Below are positions 1-9,261 of a stretch of DNA of 25,691 nt, piece after piece. The notes under the pieces are model-generated. The model searched no databases. It was not told the origin of the DNA and saw nothing but the letters and a program-made list of their open reading frames with translations. This DNA comes from Roseivirga sp. UBA7431 (lineage in GTDB: Bacteria; Bacteroidota; Bacteroidia; Cytophagales; Cyclobacteriaceae). Positions within the stretch are counted from its first letter, which is position 1. Each line of letters starts with the position of its first letter. The DNA lies in the NCBI GenBank assembly GCA_002477595.1, contig DLQN01000116.1, positions 1 to 25,691 on the forward strand, read 5' to 3'. A program made the position numbers and the translations under genes.

Positions 1-632
1 ACTCGTTTTACCAAACCCTTGTTAAAATACTTGTCTCGTTCTTTTTTTCGCTGCGCTTGAAAAGCGGTGGCTTCTTCCATTTTCCGAATGATTCGGGCTT
101 GTTTGGGGTTCTTACTTAACTCTTGAAAAATTGGAACTGACACTGAAAAAAGCTGAAATTGAGGGTCGGGCTCGGGTACAAATTTACTAGGAGGTCCTAA
201 GGTGGGTAACCCTAATACATTTATACCCATTACCGGTGCCGCCATAGTATCTAAGAGCTTTCTCTTTAAGTAGAAATCATCCGACATCTGAGAAATCACA
301 AAATCATCAAGGGCTAAGGGCTGTTGTGACATTTCAATTGTTTCAACAGTACCTGATCTTCTCATTTCGAGTGTTACCTGAAAAAGGTAGTCTGCATAGC
401 CAATTGAAGATATTTTTATGGAATCTCCAAGACTAACGGGTATTTCAAACTTACCTTCAGGGGTAGAGGCAATTCCTTTGTTTTTATTAATGACCACTAT
501 GCTCGCGAATGCCAGTGGTTTTTTTGTTGCCGAATCAATCAATTGACCTTTTAAGAAGAATCCGGGCTCATTCTGTGCAAAGCTTGAGCTAGCCAAAAGC
601 AAGAGCGCACATATGGTCAAGAATAGTTTCAT
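1..632 (-). CDS. Secreted protein with carboxypeptidase-regulatory-like domain (partial, C-terminus off the edge)
   Basis: The reading frame is open from an ATG at 632 to the window edge, giving about 210 residues without the C-terminus. It starts with a signal peptide (MKLFLTICALLLLASSSFAQ, cleavage expected after FA). Residues about 25-95 look like the CarboxypepD_reg-like beta-sandwich common in Bacteroidota surface proteins, with G-x-L-I-D near the start, then PLAFASIVVINKNKG, and a strand ending in SIGYADY. The segment after it is proline-rich (LPTLGPPSKFVPEPDP), followed by a charged basic stretch. The domain is usually found at the N-terminus of TonB-dependent receptors or of stand-alone outer-membrane or periplasmic proteins. 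No TonB plug is seen in the visible part, so I favour the stand-alone type. Function is unknown. It lies downstream of yifB, separated by 168 bp, so it probably has its own promoter. Confidence 0.75.
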   Translation of the reverse strand, partial: MKLFLTICALLLLASSSFAQNEPGFFLKGQLIDSATKKPLAFASIVVINKNKGIASTPEGKFEIPVSLGDSIKISSIGYADYLFQVTLEMRRSGTVETIEMSQQPLALDDFVISQMSDDFYLKRKLLDTMAAPVMGINVLGLPTLGPPSKFVPEPDPQFQLFSVSVPIFQELSKNPKQARIIRKMEEATAFQAQRKKERDKYFNKGLVKR

Positions 633-800
633 CAATTATTTAAGAAACGAAAATGACTGATAAAGTTTTTGGAAATAAATGTTTAACCCTTTTTAACCTT
701 GGATTGATTCTGCTTGCAGTGCAGTTATTGTCTGTCTTGATTAGATTTTTTGACTGATTTTGCCAGATATTTCGCATTATCTTAAGTTCGCAAGCCAACT
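633..800. other. Intergenic region with a TTTAACC direct repeat
   Basis: This gap separates the end of yifB from the partial secreted protein, both on the minus strand, so it should hold the latter's promoter. No clear TAnnTTTG element is visible on the minus strand. The only structure I see is the heptamer TTTAACC at 682-688 and again at 692-698, a spacing of 10 bp, or one helical turn. Such spacing fits a response-regulator dimer site, but that is speculation. Confidence 0.3.
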
Positions 801-2339
801 CTACCCCGCCCAACCTTCTCGGTCTAAGCTTCGGTATTGGATGGCCTCGGCCAAGTGCTCAATTCGGATGTCTTCACTGCCAGCGAGGTCTGCAATGGTT
901 CTGCTGACTTTCAGTATGCGATCATAAGCTCTTGCAGAAAGACCAAGTCTTTCCATGGCCTTCTTGAGCAATATTTTTCCTCCATCATTGATCTGGCACA
1001 CCTCTTTCACCATCTGACTTTCCATCATCGCATTGGAGTGAATTGCTTTACCCTTGAAGCGTTCTTGTTGTATTTCGCGGGCCTTGATCACCCTTTCACG
1101 AATCTCTTGACTGCTTTCTGATTTTCTATCTTGCGTCATTTGATCGAAAGAAACAGGTGTTACTTCCACATGGAGGTCTATGCGATCTAATAACGGGCCA
1201 CTGACCTTGTTGATGTAACGTTGTACTTGGCCAGAACCACAAACACATTCTTTTTCTGGGTGATTGTAATAACCGCATGGGCAAGGATTCATGCTGGCAA
1301 TGAGCATAAAGTTAGTAGGAAACTCTACCGACATCCGGGCGCGGCTAATGGTTACTTTACGTTCTTCTAGGGGTTGGCGCAATACTTCTAATACTGTCCT
1401 TTTAAACTCAGGGAGTTCATCTAAGAAAAGAATACCATTGTGTGCCAAAGAGATTTCACCAGGCTGAGGTACTCCACCACCACCAACTAGGGCTACATCT
1501 GATATGGTATGGTGTGGGCTGCGGAATGGCCTTTGGGTTACCAATTGGGCATTGCCGCCTAGTCTTCCTGCAACAGAATGGATTTTTGTAGTTTCTAATG
1601 CCTCATGAAGGCTCAACGGAGGAAGTATGGAAGGTAGCCTTTTGGCTAACATAGTCTTACCAGCACCTGGAGGGCCAATCATAATGGCATTGTGTCCTCC
1701 CGCAGCTGCAATTTCTAAGGCACGCTTGATATTTTCTTGACCTTGTACATTGGAAAAATCTGCTTCGTACTTATCTAGGTTATCGTAAAAGTGATCCCGC
1801 GTGTCATAATCCACTGGTTCAATCTTTCTTTCACCCTCTAGAAATTCCTTGGCTTCCATCAGGTTTTCAACACCAATGATATCTAAGTCATTGACAATGG
1901 CAGCTTCATTGGCATTCTCTTTCGGAAGTATAAATCCTTTGAATCCTTTCTTTCGAGTTTCTATTGCAATCGGAAGGGCACCTTTGATCGGCCGTAAAGT
2001 ACCGTCAAGGGCTAGTTCACCCATGATGACATATTTCTCCATATCATCTGCGTTGATTTGACCTGAGGACTTTAAAACGCCCAAGGCAATCGGTAAGTCG
2101 TATGCGGAACCTTCTTTGCGAATATCAGCAGGGGCCATATTGACAACCACCTTTCTTCGTGGCATGCGATAATTAAAGTATTTGAAAACGGACTCTATTC
2201 TGTGTTGACTTTCCTTGACAGCATTATCAGGTAGCCCTGATAAGTGAAACTTCGTTCCATCTACAATATTTACCTCAATAGTGATGATTTGAGCATCAAC
2301 ACCAAATACAGCGCTTCCAAAACCTTTGCTAAGAATCAA
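801..2339 (-). CDS. YifB/ComM family Mg-chelatase-like AAA+ ATPase
   Basis: This is a 512-residue protein of normal family length. The N-terminal Lon-type/ribosomal-S5-fold domain (about 1-170) begins with the typical [13 protein letters not shown] and contains [17 protein letters not shown]. The Mg-chelatase AAA+ core has Walker A GPPGAGKT (222-229), Walker [12 protein letters not shown] (302-312) and a cysteine cluster (C353, C355, C365, C367). The C-terminal helical domain contains the [19 protein letters not shown] segment. In naturally competent bacteria ComM is a hexameric helicase that promotes branch migration of incoming DNA; in other species the role is unclear. The start is a TTG at 2337-2339, inside the 3' end of gmhA (11-bp overlap). 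Family alignment demands a start at this point and no ATG lies nearby, so translation is probably coupled to gmhA. Confidence 0.93.
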   Translation of the reverse strand: MILSKGFGSAVFGVDAQIITIEVNIVDGTKFHLSGLPDNAVKESQHRIESVFKYFNYRMPRRKVVVNMAPADIRKEGSAYDLPIALGVLKSSGQINADDMEKYVIMGELALDGTLRPIKGALPIAIETRKKGFKGFILPKENANEAAIVNDLDIIGVENLMEAKEFLEGERKIEPVDYDTRDHFYDNLDKYEADFSNVQGQENIKRALEIAAAGGHNAIMIGPPGAGKTMLAKRLPSILPPLSLHEALETTKIHSVAGRLGGNAQLVTQRPFRSPHHTISDVALVGGGGVPQPGEISLAHNGILFLDELPEFKRTVLEVLRQPLEERKVTISRARMSVEFPTNFMLIASMNPCPCGYYNHPEKECVCGSGQVQRYINKVSGPLLDRIDLHVEVTPVSFDQMTQDRKSESSQEIRERVIKAREIQQERFKGKAIHSNAMMESQMVKEVCQINDGGKILLKKAMERLGLSARAYDRILKVSRTIADLAGSEDIRIEHLAEAIQYRSLDREGWAG

Positions 2340-2913
2340 TTGTGTGTTTTTCTATCAGTTGAATCAAAATATGAATCACCTTGATATGAATTTCTTGGAT
2401 CCGATCTGCATACCCCATGTGCGGTACACGAATTTCAACATCTACTAAATCTGCCAGCTCACCACCGTTTTTGCCGGTTAGGGCAACAACCTTCATTTTC
2501 TTTTGGCGAGCCATTTCAGCAGCGCGAAGCACATTTTTAGAGTTACCACTGGTGCTAATACACAGTAGGACATCACCTTCATTTCCTAAGCCTTCAATGT
2601 ATCTGGAGAAGATAAAGTCAAACCCAAAATCATTCGAAACACAAGAAATATGACTTGGGTCTGAAATGGCAATGGCAGGAAGTGCTTTCCGATTTTCACG
2701 GTACCTGCCTGTAAGCTCTTCAGCAAAGTGCATGGCATCGCAATGAGAGCCACCATTACCACAAGAAAATATCTTTCCACCATTATTAATGGCATCGGAC
2801 ATCAATTGGGCAGCTGCATCTATCTGACTTAGATTTTGATCATTACTTAAGAATTGGTCCAATACTTTGGCCGCTTCTTTCAATTCTTCTAAGATCAGTT
2901 GCTGGTTATTCAT
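2329..2913 (-). CDS. gmhA: Sedoheptulose 7-phosphate isomerase GmhA
   Basis: GmhA converts D-sedoheptulose 7-phosphate to D-glycero-D-manno-heptose 7-phosphate, the first step towards ADP-heptose for the LPS core, in the cytoplasm. The 194 residues match the usual length of about 192. One SIS domain is visible: [18 protein letters not shown] (50-67), the phosphate-binding [11 protein letters not shown] (118-128) and [11 protein letters not shown] (171-181). By comparison with E. coli GmhA, H62, E66, Q173 and H181 are the expected zinc/catalytic residues, and all are present. The ATG start at 2911-2913 fits the family N-terminus. It sits 62 bp downstream of the MsbA-type exporter and overlaps yifB by 11 bp. 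The next enzyme of the pathway, a heptose 7-phosphate kinase, is encoded at 22092-23087. Confidence 0.95.
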   Translation of the reverse strand: MNNQQLILEELKEAAKVLDQFLSNDQNLSQIDAAAQLMSDAINNGGKIFSCGNGGSHCDAMHFAEELTGRYRENRKALPAIAISDPSHISCVSNDFGFDFIFSRYIEGLGNEGDVLLCISTSGNSKNVLRAAEMARQKKMKVVALTGKNGGELADLVDVEIRVPHMGYADRIQEIHIKVIHILIQLIEKHTIDS

Positions 2914-2975
2914 GTTATCAAGATTGTTGAAGAAAATGATTTATTATACATAAGTCAATAAAAACATGATTTAAT

Positions 2976-4808
2976 CTAAACAGCCTGCATGTTAATAAGC
3001 TTATGATAAATTCCTTTTTGAGTGATGAGGTCTTCGTGATTTCCTCGTTCTACGATACGGCCTTTATCCATCACCAATATAAGGTCAGCATGTTGAATTG
3101 TACTCAATCTGTGGGCAATGACAATTGAAGTCCTGTTCTTCATTAGGTTGGTTAAGGCCTCTTGAACAAGCTTTTCGGATTCGGTGTCAAGTGCCGAAGT
3201 AGCCTCATCTAATATTAGGATGGGAGGGTTCTTCATAATTGCACGGGCAATACTGATGCGTTGGCGTTGACCTCCTGAGAGTTTTCCACCCCGTTCGCCA
3301 ACACTAGCGTTATAACCACCTTCCAAGTTCACAATAAATTCATGTGCGTTAGCGATTTTGGCCGCTTTTATAATATCTTCTTCCTTAGCATTAGGCATAG
3401 CAAAGGCAATATTTCTAGCAACAGAGTCATTAAAGAGAATTGATTCTTGGGTCACCACACCCATCAAGTTTCTTAAAGAATTGATTTCAATGTCTTTAAT
3501 AGGAATGCCGTCAATACTGATTTCACCAAGCGTGGTGTCATAAAACCTTGGGACTAGATCTGCTAAGGTAGACTTCCCAGCTCCTGAAGATCCAACGAGT
3601 GCAATGGTTTGACCTTTATTGACAGTTACGTTGATGTCTGATAAAACAGGCTCTTTTTCATATACAAAGCCCACCTCTTTGAACGCAATATTTGTATCAA
3701 AAGAGGACTTGATTTGAGCGTTAGGCTTGTCTTGAATTTTTGGTTCTTCATCAATCAATTTGAAAATACGCTCTGCAGAAGCCATTCCTCTTTGAATATT
3801 ACTGAAGGACTGCGAGATACCCTTAGCTGGTGTTAGAATTTGGCTAAAGACAATGATGTAAACAAGCAAGCTTGCACCGTCAAGATCTGTTTCATTATTC
3901 AGGACTAGATTTCCTCCTACAACCAAGAGAGTTGCCACTACCGAAATTCCTAAAAACTGAGAGATAGGAGAGGCCAATTCATTTTTTCGAGCCATGGAAA
4001 CATTGATTTTCTTATAAGTCTCTGTCTCCTTTTCGAAGAGTCCTCCAATATATTTTTGGGCATTAAATGCCTTAATAACACGCATACCACCGAAAACCTC
4101 GTCCATAAGGTTTACTATTCTACCTAGGCTCTCTTGGCTGAGAATTGCCTTCTTCTTAAGTTTTTTAACAATTTCTGAGATAATGAATCCCATAATTGGG
4201 AAGAAGACTAACGTGAAAAGTGTGAGCTGCACTGACGTGATGAAGAGAAAAGTCAAGTAGATAATTATAGTAGCAGGCTCTCGAAAAAACACTTTAATTG
4301 AGCTTACTAAGGTTACTTCTATTTCCTGTACATCATTTGTCATTCTAGACATGATATCACCTTTTCTTTCTCCAGCGAAAAAACCAAGATGAAGTTTTGA
4401 AGTGTTGTTAAAAACCTTATTTCTTAATTTTTCAATCAGGTCAGCTCGCATATACCCCATGATCACATTAGAGATATAGGTGAATAGATTTGAGAATAAG
4501 GCGGAAATTCCGATGACTATGCTTACATAGATTAATGCGCTATTTGGACCGTTAGCCTCCCTAAAAGCAATAAATTTTTGGTAGAATAATGCTTCAATAT
4601 AATCCTTACCGAAACTTAGGCCTGTTGTATCAGCCATTTTTAAAAGTTCCTCTTCAGTTTCGGTTTCAAAAATAACTTGGAATAAAGGTTTAAGTAGGGC
4701 AAGATTAACTAGCCCAAATATGATTGACAAAAAAGCAAAAACTACATACCGGGGAAAGTACCTGTGATAGGGCTTGGCAAATGAGATAATCCGACCGTAA
4801 GTACTCAT
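2976..4808 (-). CDS. MsbA-type ABC exporter (fused membrane and ATPase domains)
   Basis: This is a 610-residue half-transporter working as a homodimer in the inner membrane. The N-terminal ABC transmembrane domain (about 1-340) has hydrophobic helices near 20-45, 90-118, 178-212 and 285-325. A long acidic stretch (EVIFETETEEELL-like, about 46-60) lies between the first two helices. The nucleotide-binding domain has Walker A GSSGAGKS (406-413), Q-loop Q454, signature LSGGQ (510-514), Walker B LILDE (531-535) and H-loop H566, all intact. The closest family is MsbA, which flips core-lipid A; related exporters of other lipids or peptides cannot be excluded from sequence alone. The neighbours are an outer-membrane barrel 36 bp upstream and gmhA downstream, so the context supports an LPS/envelope role. 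Confidence 0.9.
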   Translation of the reverse strand: MSTYGRIISFAKPYHRYFPRYVVFAFLSIIFGLVNLALLKPLFQVIFETETEEELLKMADTTGLSFGKDYIEALFYQKFIAFREANGPNSALIYVSIVIGISALFSNLFTYISNVIMGYMRADLIEKLRNKVFNNTSKLHLGFFAGERKGDIMSRMTNDVQEIEVTLVSSIKVFFREPATIIIYLTFLFITSVQLTLFTLVFFPIMGFIISEIVKKLKKKAILSQESLGRIVNLMDEVFGGMRVIKAFNAQKYIGGLFEKETETYKKINVSMARKNELASPISQFLGISVVATLLVVGGNLVLNNETDLDGASLLVYIIVFSQILTPAKGISQSFSNIQRGMASAERIFKLIDEEPKIQDKPNAQIKSSFDTNIAFKEVGFVYEKEPVLSDINVTVNKGQTIALVGSSGAGKSTLADLVPRFYDTTLGEISIDGIPIKDIEINSLRNLMGVVTQESILFNDSVARNIAFAMPNAKEEDIIKAAKIANAHEFIVNLEGGYNASVGERGGKLSGGQRQRISIARAIMKNPPILILDEATSALDTESEKLVQEALTNLMKNRTSIVIAHRLSTIQHADLILVMDKGRIVERGNHEDLITQKGIYHKLINMQAV

Positions 4809-4844
4809 AGAGTTAATTTCTGCGGCAAGTTATTGATATTTCTT

Positions 4845-6503
4845 TCAGAATTCATGCTGACGTTGAGGGAGATTCCATCTGAGAGAAAGCATAGTGATAA
4901 AGGTACTTGTAGTGCGTGAGGCCAACGCGCTATCAAAGTTTCGATAAATCGTCCTAAGGTCAACAAATAGGTTTTGTATGAGCATGTATGATCCGGAAAG
5001 TTCTACGTAGGTGTTAGTAGTGGCTACACCTTGGCCGATTCTGTTCCCCAGATTACCAATTCTGTCATCTGTGGTCGAGAGTAAGTTACCCCCGTAATTC
5101 AGACCATTTTCATCTTCACCAAAAGTGCTTCGAATGATTTTACCAGTAACGTGCAGCTTGTTTATTGGTTGGTATCTTGCTGAAAGTATCAGCTCTTTGA
5201 AATTGGCTCCTAAAGGATGCGCTAACGGGTTTCTATAGTTGGTATAACTAAGTGTTGGTGTCTCATACGCATATACATATGGTCTTGCAAGGTTGTATTC
5301 AGCTTGTAAATCTAAATTGGCAATACTAAAGGCATCAATGTATTTAGTGCCTAGCTGTACACCGAACTTATTTCGCCAATCGCCCTCACCATTCCTTAAG
5401 GCATCAATAACAAACTCGTCTAAAATAAACTGACCATAGAATTGAAATTTACCTTTGTGGCTATAATTAAAATCAATGCCTAATAAGGAGTTGTCTGGGC
5501 TTCCTTCTTGCTGCTCGATTGCTCTGTAAAAGACAATAGGGTTGAAGTAGTTAATATTGGCTTCTTCGGAAATAATAGTTTCAAAAACACCCAATTCGAA
5601 TGACTTTGTAATGTTTACACCCAACCGATGCATACTGAGATACTTTTTTGGATAGTCACCATCTCCTGGTGACTGGCTATTAGCAAAAATGATATCTGAT
5701 GTTAGTTGACCAAAGAGATTGGTATACTGAAATTTACCTAAGCGTGTGTTGATTTGACCGAAAAGAAAAGGACTAGAAAAATCAGAAAAGATCATTGATC
5801 TAAGACCTTGCCCAATGAATTTCTTATCGTAGCCTGCCTGAATGTCAATGCTTTTTGTAGCGTTGAAGGTAAAGTAGCCTCTGGCATGTGTTAAGTCGTA
5901 TACCTCTGCATCTCTCTTCCAGAAACCCTCATTTGGTGCTGCCTGCTTCGTTAGAATAAAGTCTCTTACATAATTAGGGAATACCAATTGCGTAGTGGTC
6001 ATAAAGGTATAAAAGCCGATTTTATCATCGATCATGCCTTGTACCTCAATTCCTCTGGTATTTGTATATAAACTTCGGCCTGCATCAGGGTCATTACCTA
6101 TAGAAAAATCTGCAACGGGGTTAATGCGCAAAGAAAAATTCTCAGCACCATAGTATAGAAAATCAGACTTCTTATTGTACATCAGATCCCACCAAGACTT
6201 TTCATTTTCATTGTATGGCGAGTTCGTCCACTCCCAATTATCATTCATTAAATACCGATAATTGAATTGATCCTGAGAAGAAAGTGTCTCATACTGGTCT
6301 TGCATGCCCAACAAAAAATTGGCAAGGTCTACACGCCTAAGAGGTTTAAAAGTAGTTTGAAGGAAATTGTCGGGGTTACCGAATTTAATTTGAAAGCGAT
6401 CTATGAGATGATAATAATCTCGATTATAAGGAATAAAAGTGCTTTGAGCGCTTGCAAAGGCTTGTGTTAGCATAAACACTAGCAATATGAGTAGCTTTTT
6501 CAT
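4845..6503 (-). CDS. Outer-membrane beta-barrel of the RemB/Wzi-like (capsule assembly) type
   Basis: The 552-residue protein has a clear signal peptide (MKKLLILLVFMLTQAFASA, cleavage at about 19/20). The rest alternates aromatic and polar residues in many short strands ending in SLRWNLPQ, as in an outer-membrane barrel. The segment containing NYFNPIVFYRAIEQQEGSPD (about 320-345) closely resembles Bacteroidota proteins annotated as gliding motility protein RemB or capsule assembly Wzi-like proteins. Wzi binds capsular polysaccharide at the surface; RemB is known from Flavobacterium gliding work. Both are family knowledge and the exact role here is not shown. It is the first gene of the minus-strand envelope cluster (this gene, MsbA-type exporter, gmhA, yifB). 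I see no good consensus promoter upstream. Confidence 0.75.
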   Translation of the reverse strand: MKKLLILLVFMLTQAFASAQSTFIPYNRDYYHLIDRFQIKFGNPDNFLQTTFKPLRRVDLANFLLGMQDQYETLSSQDQFNYRYLMNDNWEWTNSPYNENEKSWWDLMYNKKSDFLYYGAENFSLRINPVADFSIGNDPDAGRSLYTNTRGIEVQGMIDDKIGFYTFMTTTQLVFPNYVRDFILTKQAAPNEGFWKRDAEVYDLTHARGYFTFNATKSIDIQAGYDKKFIGQGLRSMIFSDFSSPFLFGQINTRLGKFQYTNLFGQLTSDIIFANSQSPGDGDYPKKYLSMHRLGVNITKSFELGVFETIISEEANINYFNPIVFYRAIEQQEGSPDNSLLGIDFNYSHKGKFQFYGQFILDEFVIDALRNGEGDWRNKFGVQLGTKYIDAFSIANLDLQAEYNLARPYVYAYETPTLSYTNYRNPLAHPLGANFKELILSARYQPINKLHVTGKIIRSTFGEDENGLNYGGNLLSTTDDRIGNLGNRIGQGVATTNTYVELSGSYMLIQNLFVDLRTIYRNFDSALASRTTSTFITMLSLRWNLPQRQHEF

Positions 6504-6596
6504 AGGCGTATCTAGGTCCTAAGGTAATGACTTGATTGGTTCTAACCTTTGATAATCCAAGAGAGTTGAATTTCTTTGAATTATAAAACTAATAAG

Positions 6597-6628
6597 TTTG
6601 TGTAATATTCTGCAAGTCACTACATTTG
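6597..6628 (+). promoter_or_regulatory. Consensus Bacteroidota promoter for rpmE2
   Basis: The -33 element TTTG (6597-6600) is followed by a 20-bp spacer and a perfect -7 element TACATTTG (6621-6628; consensus TAnnTTTG). Transcription should begin about 6-8 bp downstream, leaving a leader of roughly 25-30 nt before the rpmE2 ATG. This is the best promoter match I found in the window. Confidence 0.8.
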
Positions 6629-6661
6629 CAGTCCTTTTTGAGGGAAGTAAATTATAGAGAT

Positions 6662-6907
6662 ATGAAAAAAGACATTCATCCTGATTATAAGCCAGTAATC
6701 TTTTACGATACGTCAAGCGAAACTAAGTTCATGACTCAGTCTACTATGGGTTCGAGCGAAACTATCGAATGGGAAGATGGAAACACGTATCCATTAATTA
6801 AAGTGGAAATTTCATCTGCATCCCACCCTTTTTACACTGGTAAGAAGTTATTTGTGGATACTGCTGGTAGAGTTGAAAAATTCAACAGAAGGTACAAGAG
6901 CAAATAA
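6662..6907 (+). CDS. rpmE2: 50S ribosomal protein L31, type B
   Basis: This is a structural protein of the large ribosomal subunit, 81 residues long, the normal size for type B L31. Diagnostic stretches are [19 protein letters not shown] at the start, [20 protein letters not shown] in the middle, and [19 protein letters not shown] at the end. The zinc-binding cysteines of the C+ form are absent, as expected for this zinc-independent paralogue. A longer frame opens at 6626, but its first 12 codons lie across the promoter and start region and do not match the family, so the ATG at 6662 is chosen. A purine-rich GAGGGAAG precedes it. It is flanked by its own promoter and a hairpin terminator, so it is probably monocistronic. 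Confidence 0.96.
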   Translation: MKKDIHPDYKPVIFYDTSSETKFMTQSTMGSSETIEWEDGNTYPLIKVEISSASHPFYTGKKLFVDTAGRVEKFNRRYKSK

Positions 6908-6933
6908 GACTAAGATATATAAGTCATTTAAGG

Positions 6934-6972
6934 AAGTCTCCATGCGGTTAAGCAGGAGACTTTTTTATTTTT
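6934..6972 (+). terminator. Rho-independent terminator after rpmE2
   Basis: AAGTCTCC (6934-6941) pairs with GGAGACTT (6955-6962). The inner TGC/GCA extends the stem past a one-base bulge, leaving the six-base loop GGTTAA. A T-rich run (TTTTTTATTTTT) follows immediately. The run ends only 4 bp before the ATG of the GlmU-like gene. Confidence 0.85.
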
Positions 6973-6976
6973 GTGC

Positions 6977-8134
6977 ATGGACATCACCCTATTTGATCCT
7001 GCAGAGACAAGACGCAGCTTATTGCCATTCACTTTTACAAGGCCAATTGCGGACATTAGAATTGGAATCCTGAAGATTTCCGAAAAGTGGGAGCACCATG
7101 GGTTCAACATCGGATTTGCAACCGAAGACTATCTTTCCGCTAAATTCAAATCCAATAATGCGGGTATTCGAGTCAATGGAGGCTTATGCCCGGATTCCTC
7201 GCTCGTTGGTGCTATCAAGTCTTTAAAGGAGGGTCAGAAACTAATTTCTGGTGAGCAAGAGCTAGCCTCAAATGGAGAGGGCAAAGAGGAAATTACATAT
7301 CATGAGTCCTTTCGTTTGATTTCTAACCCTTGTGATATTTTTCAATTCAACAAGGAACAAATCATTTCCGATTATGCATTGATTACTGATGGACGTACAT
7401 CAGCCATGATCACGGATCCGCACACTGTGGTTTACGGGGTAGAGAATATTTTCATAGAAGAGGGAGCAAGCATCCGTGCGGCTATTCTGAACGCAGAGGA
7501 CGGACCAATCTACATTGGTAAAAATGCGCAAATACATGAAGGTGCGATCATAAAGGGTGCTTTTGCCCTGTGCGAGGGATCACATGTGAATATGGGAGCC
7601 AAAATTAAAGGAGATAGTACCATTGGCCCTTACTCCAAAGTGGGAGGTGAAATTAGTAACTCCGTCATCTTTGGTTATTCAAATAAGGGTCATGATGGAT
7701 TCTTAGGAAATTCAGTGATTGGTGAGTGGTGTAATTTAGGAGCAGACACCAATACTTCCAACCTTAAAAATAATTACACAGCAGTTAAATTATGGAACTA
7801 CAATACGGGTAGATTTGCTAATACTGGTTTGCAATTTTGTGGACTCATGATGGGTGACCATGCGAAGTGCGGTATTAATACCATGTTCAATACAGGTACG
7901 GTGGTTGGTGTAGGCGCCAATGTTTTTGGGTCTGGTTATCCAAGAAATTTTGTTCCCTCTTTTGCATGGGGTGGCGCTAGTGGATTGACTACATTCCAAT
8001 TAAGTAAATTTTACGAGGTGGCTGAAGCAGTTATGAAACGAAGAGGTGTTGAACTTGATGATTCCGAAAGAGAAATGCTGCATACCATATTCGAGGACAC
8101 TTCAGCTTATAGAGTTTGGGAGAATAAGGCATGA
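6977..8134 (+). CDS. GlmU-like sugar-1-phosphate nucleotidyltransferase/acetyltransferase
   Basis: This 385-residue protein belongs to the alternative GlmU-like group common in Bacteroidota. The N-terminal part (FDPAETRRSLLPFTFTRPIADIRIGIL) replaces the classical LxxGxGTRM pyrophosphorylase loop. The C-terminal half is a left-handed beta-helix of hexapeptide repeats (about 160-340: IYIGKNAQIHEGAIIKG, VNMGAKIKGDSTIGPYSKVGG and so on). In this family the product is taken to be UDP-GlcNAc for peptidoglycan and LPS, but the substrate here is inferred. The ATG at 6977 is preferred over the upstream TTG at 6971 because MDITLFDP matches the usual N-terminus. The stop overlaps the holB start (ATGA). 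No leader fits between the terminator and the ATG, so the transcript may be leaderless or arise by read-through from rpmE2. Confidence 0.85.
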   Translation: MDITLFDPAETRRSLLPFTFTRPIADIRIGILKISEKWEHHGFNIGFATEDYLSAKFKSNNAGIRVNGGLCPDSSLVGAIKSLKEGQKLISGEQELASNGEGKEEITYHESFRLISNPCDIFQFNKEQIISDYALITDGRTSAMITDPHTVVYGVENIFIEEGASIRAAILNAEDGPIYIGKNAQIHEGAIIKGAFALCEGSHVNMGAKIKGDSTIGPYSKVGGEISNSVIFGYSNKGHDGFLGNSVIGEWCNLGADTNTSNLKNNYTAVKLWNYNTGRFANTGLQFCGLMMGDHAKCGINTMFNTGTVVGVGANVFGSGYPRNFVPSFAWGGASGLTTFQLSKFYEVAEAVMKRRGVELDDSEREMLHTIFEDTSAYRVWENKA

Positions 8135-9252
8135 GGTTCCAAGATATTCCAGGGTTAGAGACCTCAAAGCAAAAGCTAATTGAAGCAGTGGCGGCTAACC
8201 ATGTGGCGCATGCCCAACTCTTCGCAGGAACCGAAGGCAGTGCCAACTTGGCGATGGCTTTGGCATTTGCCACTTACTTGAATTGTTTGAACCCATTGGC
8301 AGATGATGCTTGCGGAACATGTTCTTCTTGTCTGAAGAATGCCAAGTTTATCCATCCTGACGTCAACTTTATATTTCCGTCTTCTGCAACTGCTAAGTTG
8401 AAACGAGAAGATGCTACGAGTGAGAAATTTTTAGTCGAATGGAGAACATTCCTGTTAAGTTCCATTTACGGCAACGTCTCTGATTGGAGTAGCCACTTCG
8501 GCTGGGAGAATAAACTCTTAATGATTCCGCGTCAAGAGAGTAGAAACATCGTCAAGGCATTATCCCTCAAGGCATTTGAAGGGCAATTTAAGGTCATGAT
8601 CATTTGGTTGCCAGAATTGATGAATGCCAACGCAGCCAACGGTATTCTTAAGGTTCTCGAAGAGCCACCGGAGAAAACAGTATTTCTGATGGTTTCAAAT
8701 GATGCTAGTAAGTTATTGACTACAATTTTATCCAGAACGCAACAATTTAGGATCCCATCTTTCTCAGATGTGGAAATTAAAAATGCTATTACCGTAGACG
8801 GTGTAACTGCTGAACGAGCAGCTCACATCGCCTATATGGCTGAGGGCAGTATGCGAACTGCTCTCCAGATGGTCGATGGGGAGGATAATGAAACGCAAGA
8901 CTACTTTAAAAATTGGTTTCGACAGTGTTTCACATACAACTTTAGTGAGCTGGTAAAAATGGCTGACGAATTTCAGAAGAATGGGAAGGAATTCCAGAAG
9001 GAGCTCTTAAGTGTTGGTTCTAGCCTAATGAGAGAGTCACTCATCTATTCATCAGCCGCAACTGAAATTTGTAGAATTCCAGAGAATGAGCTAGACTTTA
9101 TACAGAAGTTCGGAACGGTGTTCACAGCAGAAAAGATAATGGAGGTATCTCCAAAGCTAGATGAGGCACAATACCACATCGAAAGGAACGCTAACCCAAA
9201 AATCTTGTTTCTTGATTTATCGCTTACGATTGCTCAAATTGCGCGTGCGTAA
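8131..9252 (+). CDS. holB: DNA polymerase III subunit delta' (clamp loader)
   Basis: This 373-residue AAA+-fold subunit is part of the sliding-clamp loader of the replicative polymerase. The N-terminus, FQDIPGLETSKQKLIEAVAANHVAHAQLFAG, is typical. The Walker A position reads AGTEGSANLA instead of GxxGxGKT, as expected because delta' does not hydrolyse ATP. A zinc module is formed by C52, C61, C64 and C67. The IWLPELMNANAANGILKVLEEPP segment corresponds to the Walker B/sensor region, and LSRTQQFRIP replaces the SRC motif with SRT. It overlaps the preceding gene by ATGA and ends 9 bp before the RimB-like gene, so it belongs to the same transcription unit. Confidence 0.92.
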   Translation: MRFQDIPGLETSKQKLIEAVAANHVAHAQLFAGTEGSANLAMALAFATYLNCLNPLADDACGTCSSCLKNAKFIHPDVNFIFPSSATAKLKREDATSEKFLVEWRTFLLSSIYGNVSDWSSHFGWENKLLMIPRQESRNIVKALSLKAFEGQFKVMIIWLPELMNANAANGILKVLEEPPEKTVFLMVSNDASKLLTTILSRTQQFRIPSFSDVEIKNAITVDGVTAERAAHIAYMAEGSMRTALQMVDGEDNETQDYFKNWFRQCFTYNFSELVKMADEFQKNGKEFQKELLSVGSSLMRESLIYSSAATEICRIPENELDFIQKFGTVFTAEKIMEVSPKLDEAQYHIERNANPKILFLDLSLTIAQIARA

Positions 9253-9261
9253 GGCTTTTAA

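Noticed and set aside
837..1121. Plus-strand open frame of 94 codons inside yifB
   Set aside because: It is antisense to a well-conserved AAA+ gene and shows no family features of its own. The same applies to the other antisense frames inside msbA-like, gmhA, hemC, rimK and transporter genes.
6519..6716. Minus-strand 65-codon frame between the RemB-like gene and rpmE2
   Set aside because: It runs across the rpmE2 promoter and start, has no recognisable domain, and is best explained as chance.
8221..8260. Degenerate Walker A in the delta' subunit as a sign of gene decay
   Set aside because: Loss of the P-loop lysine is normal for delta' clamp-loader subunits, and the rest of the gene is intact.
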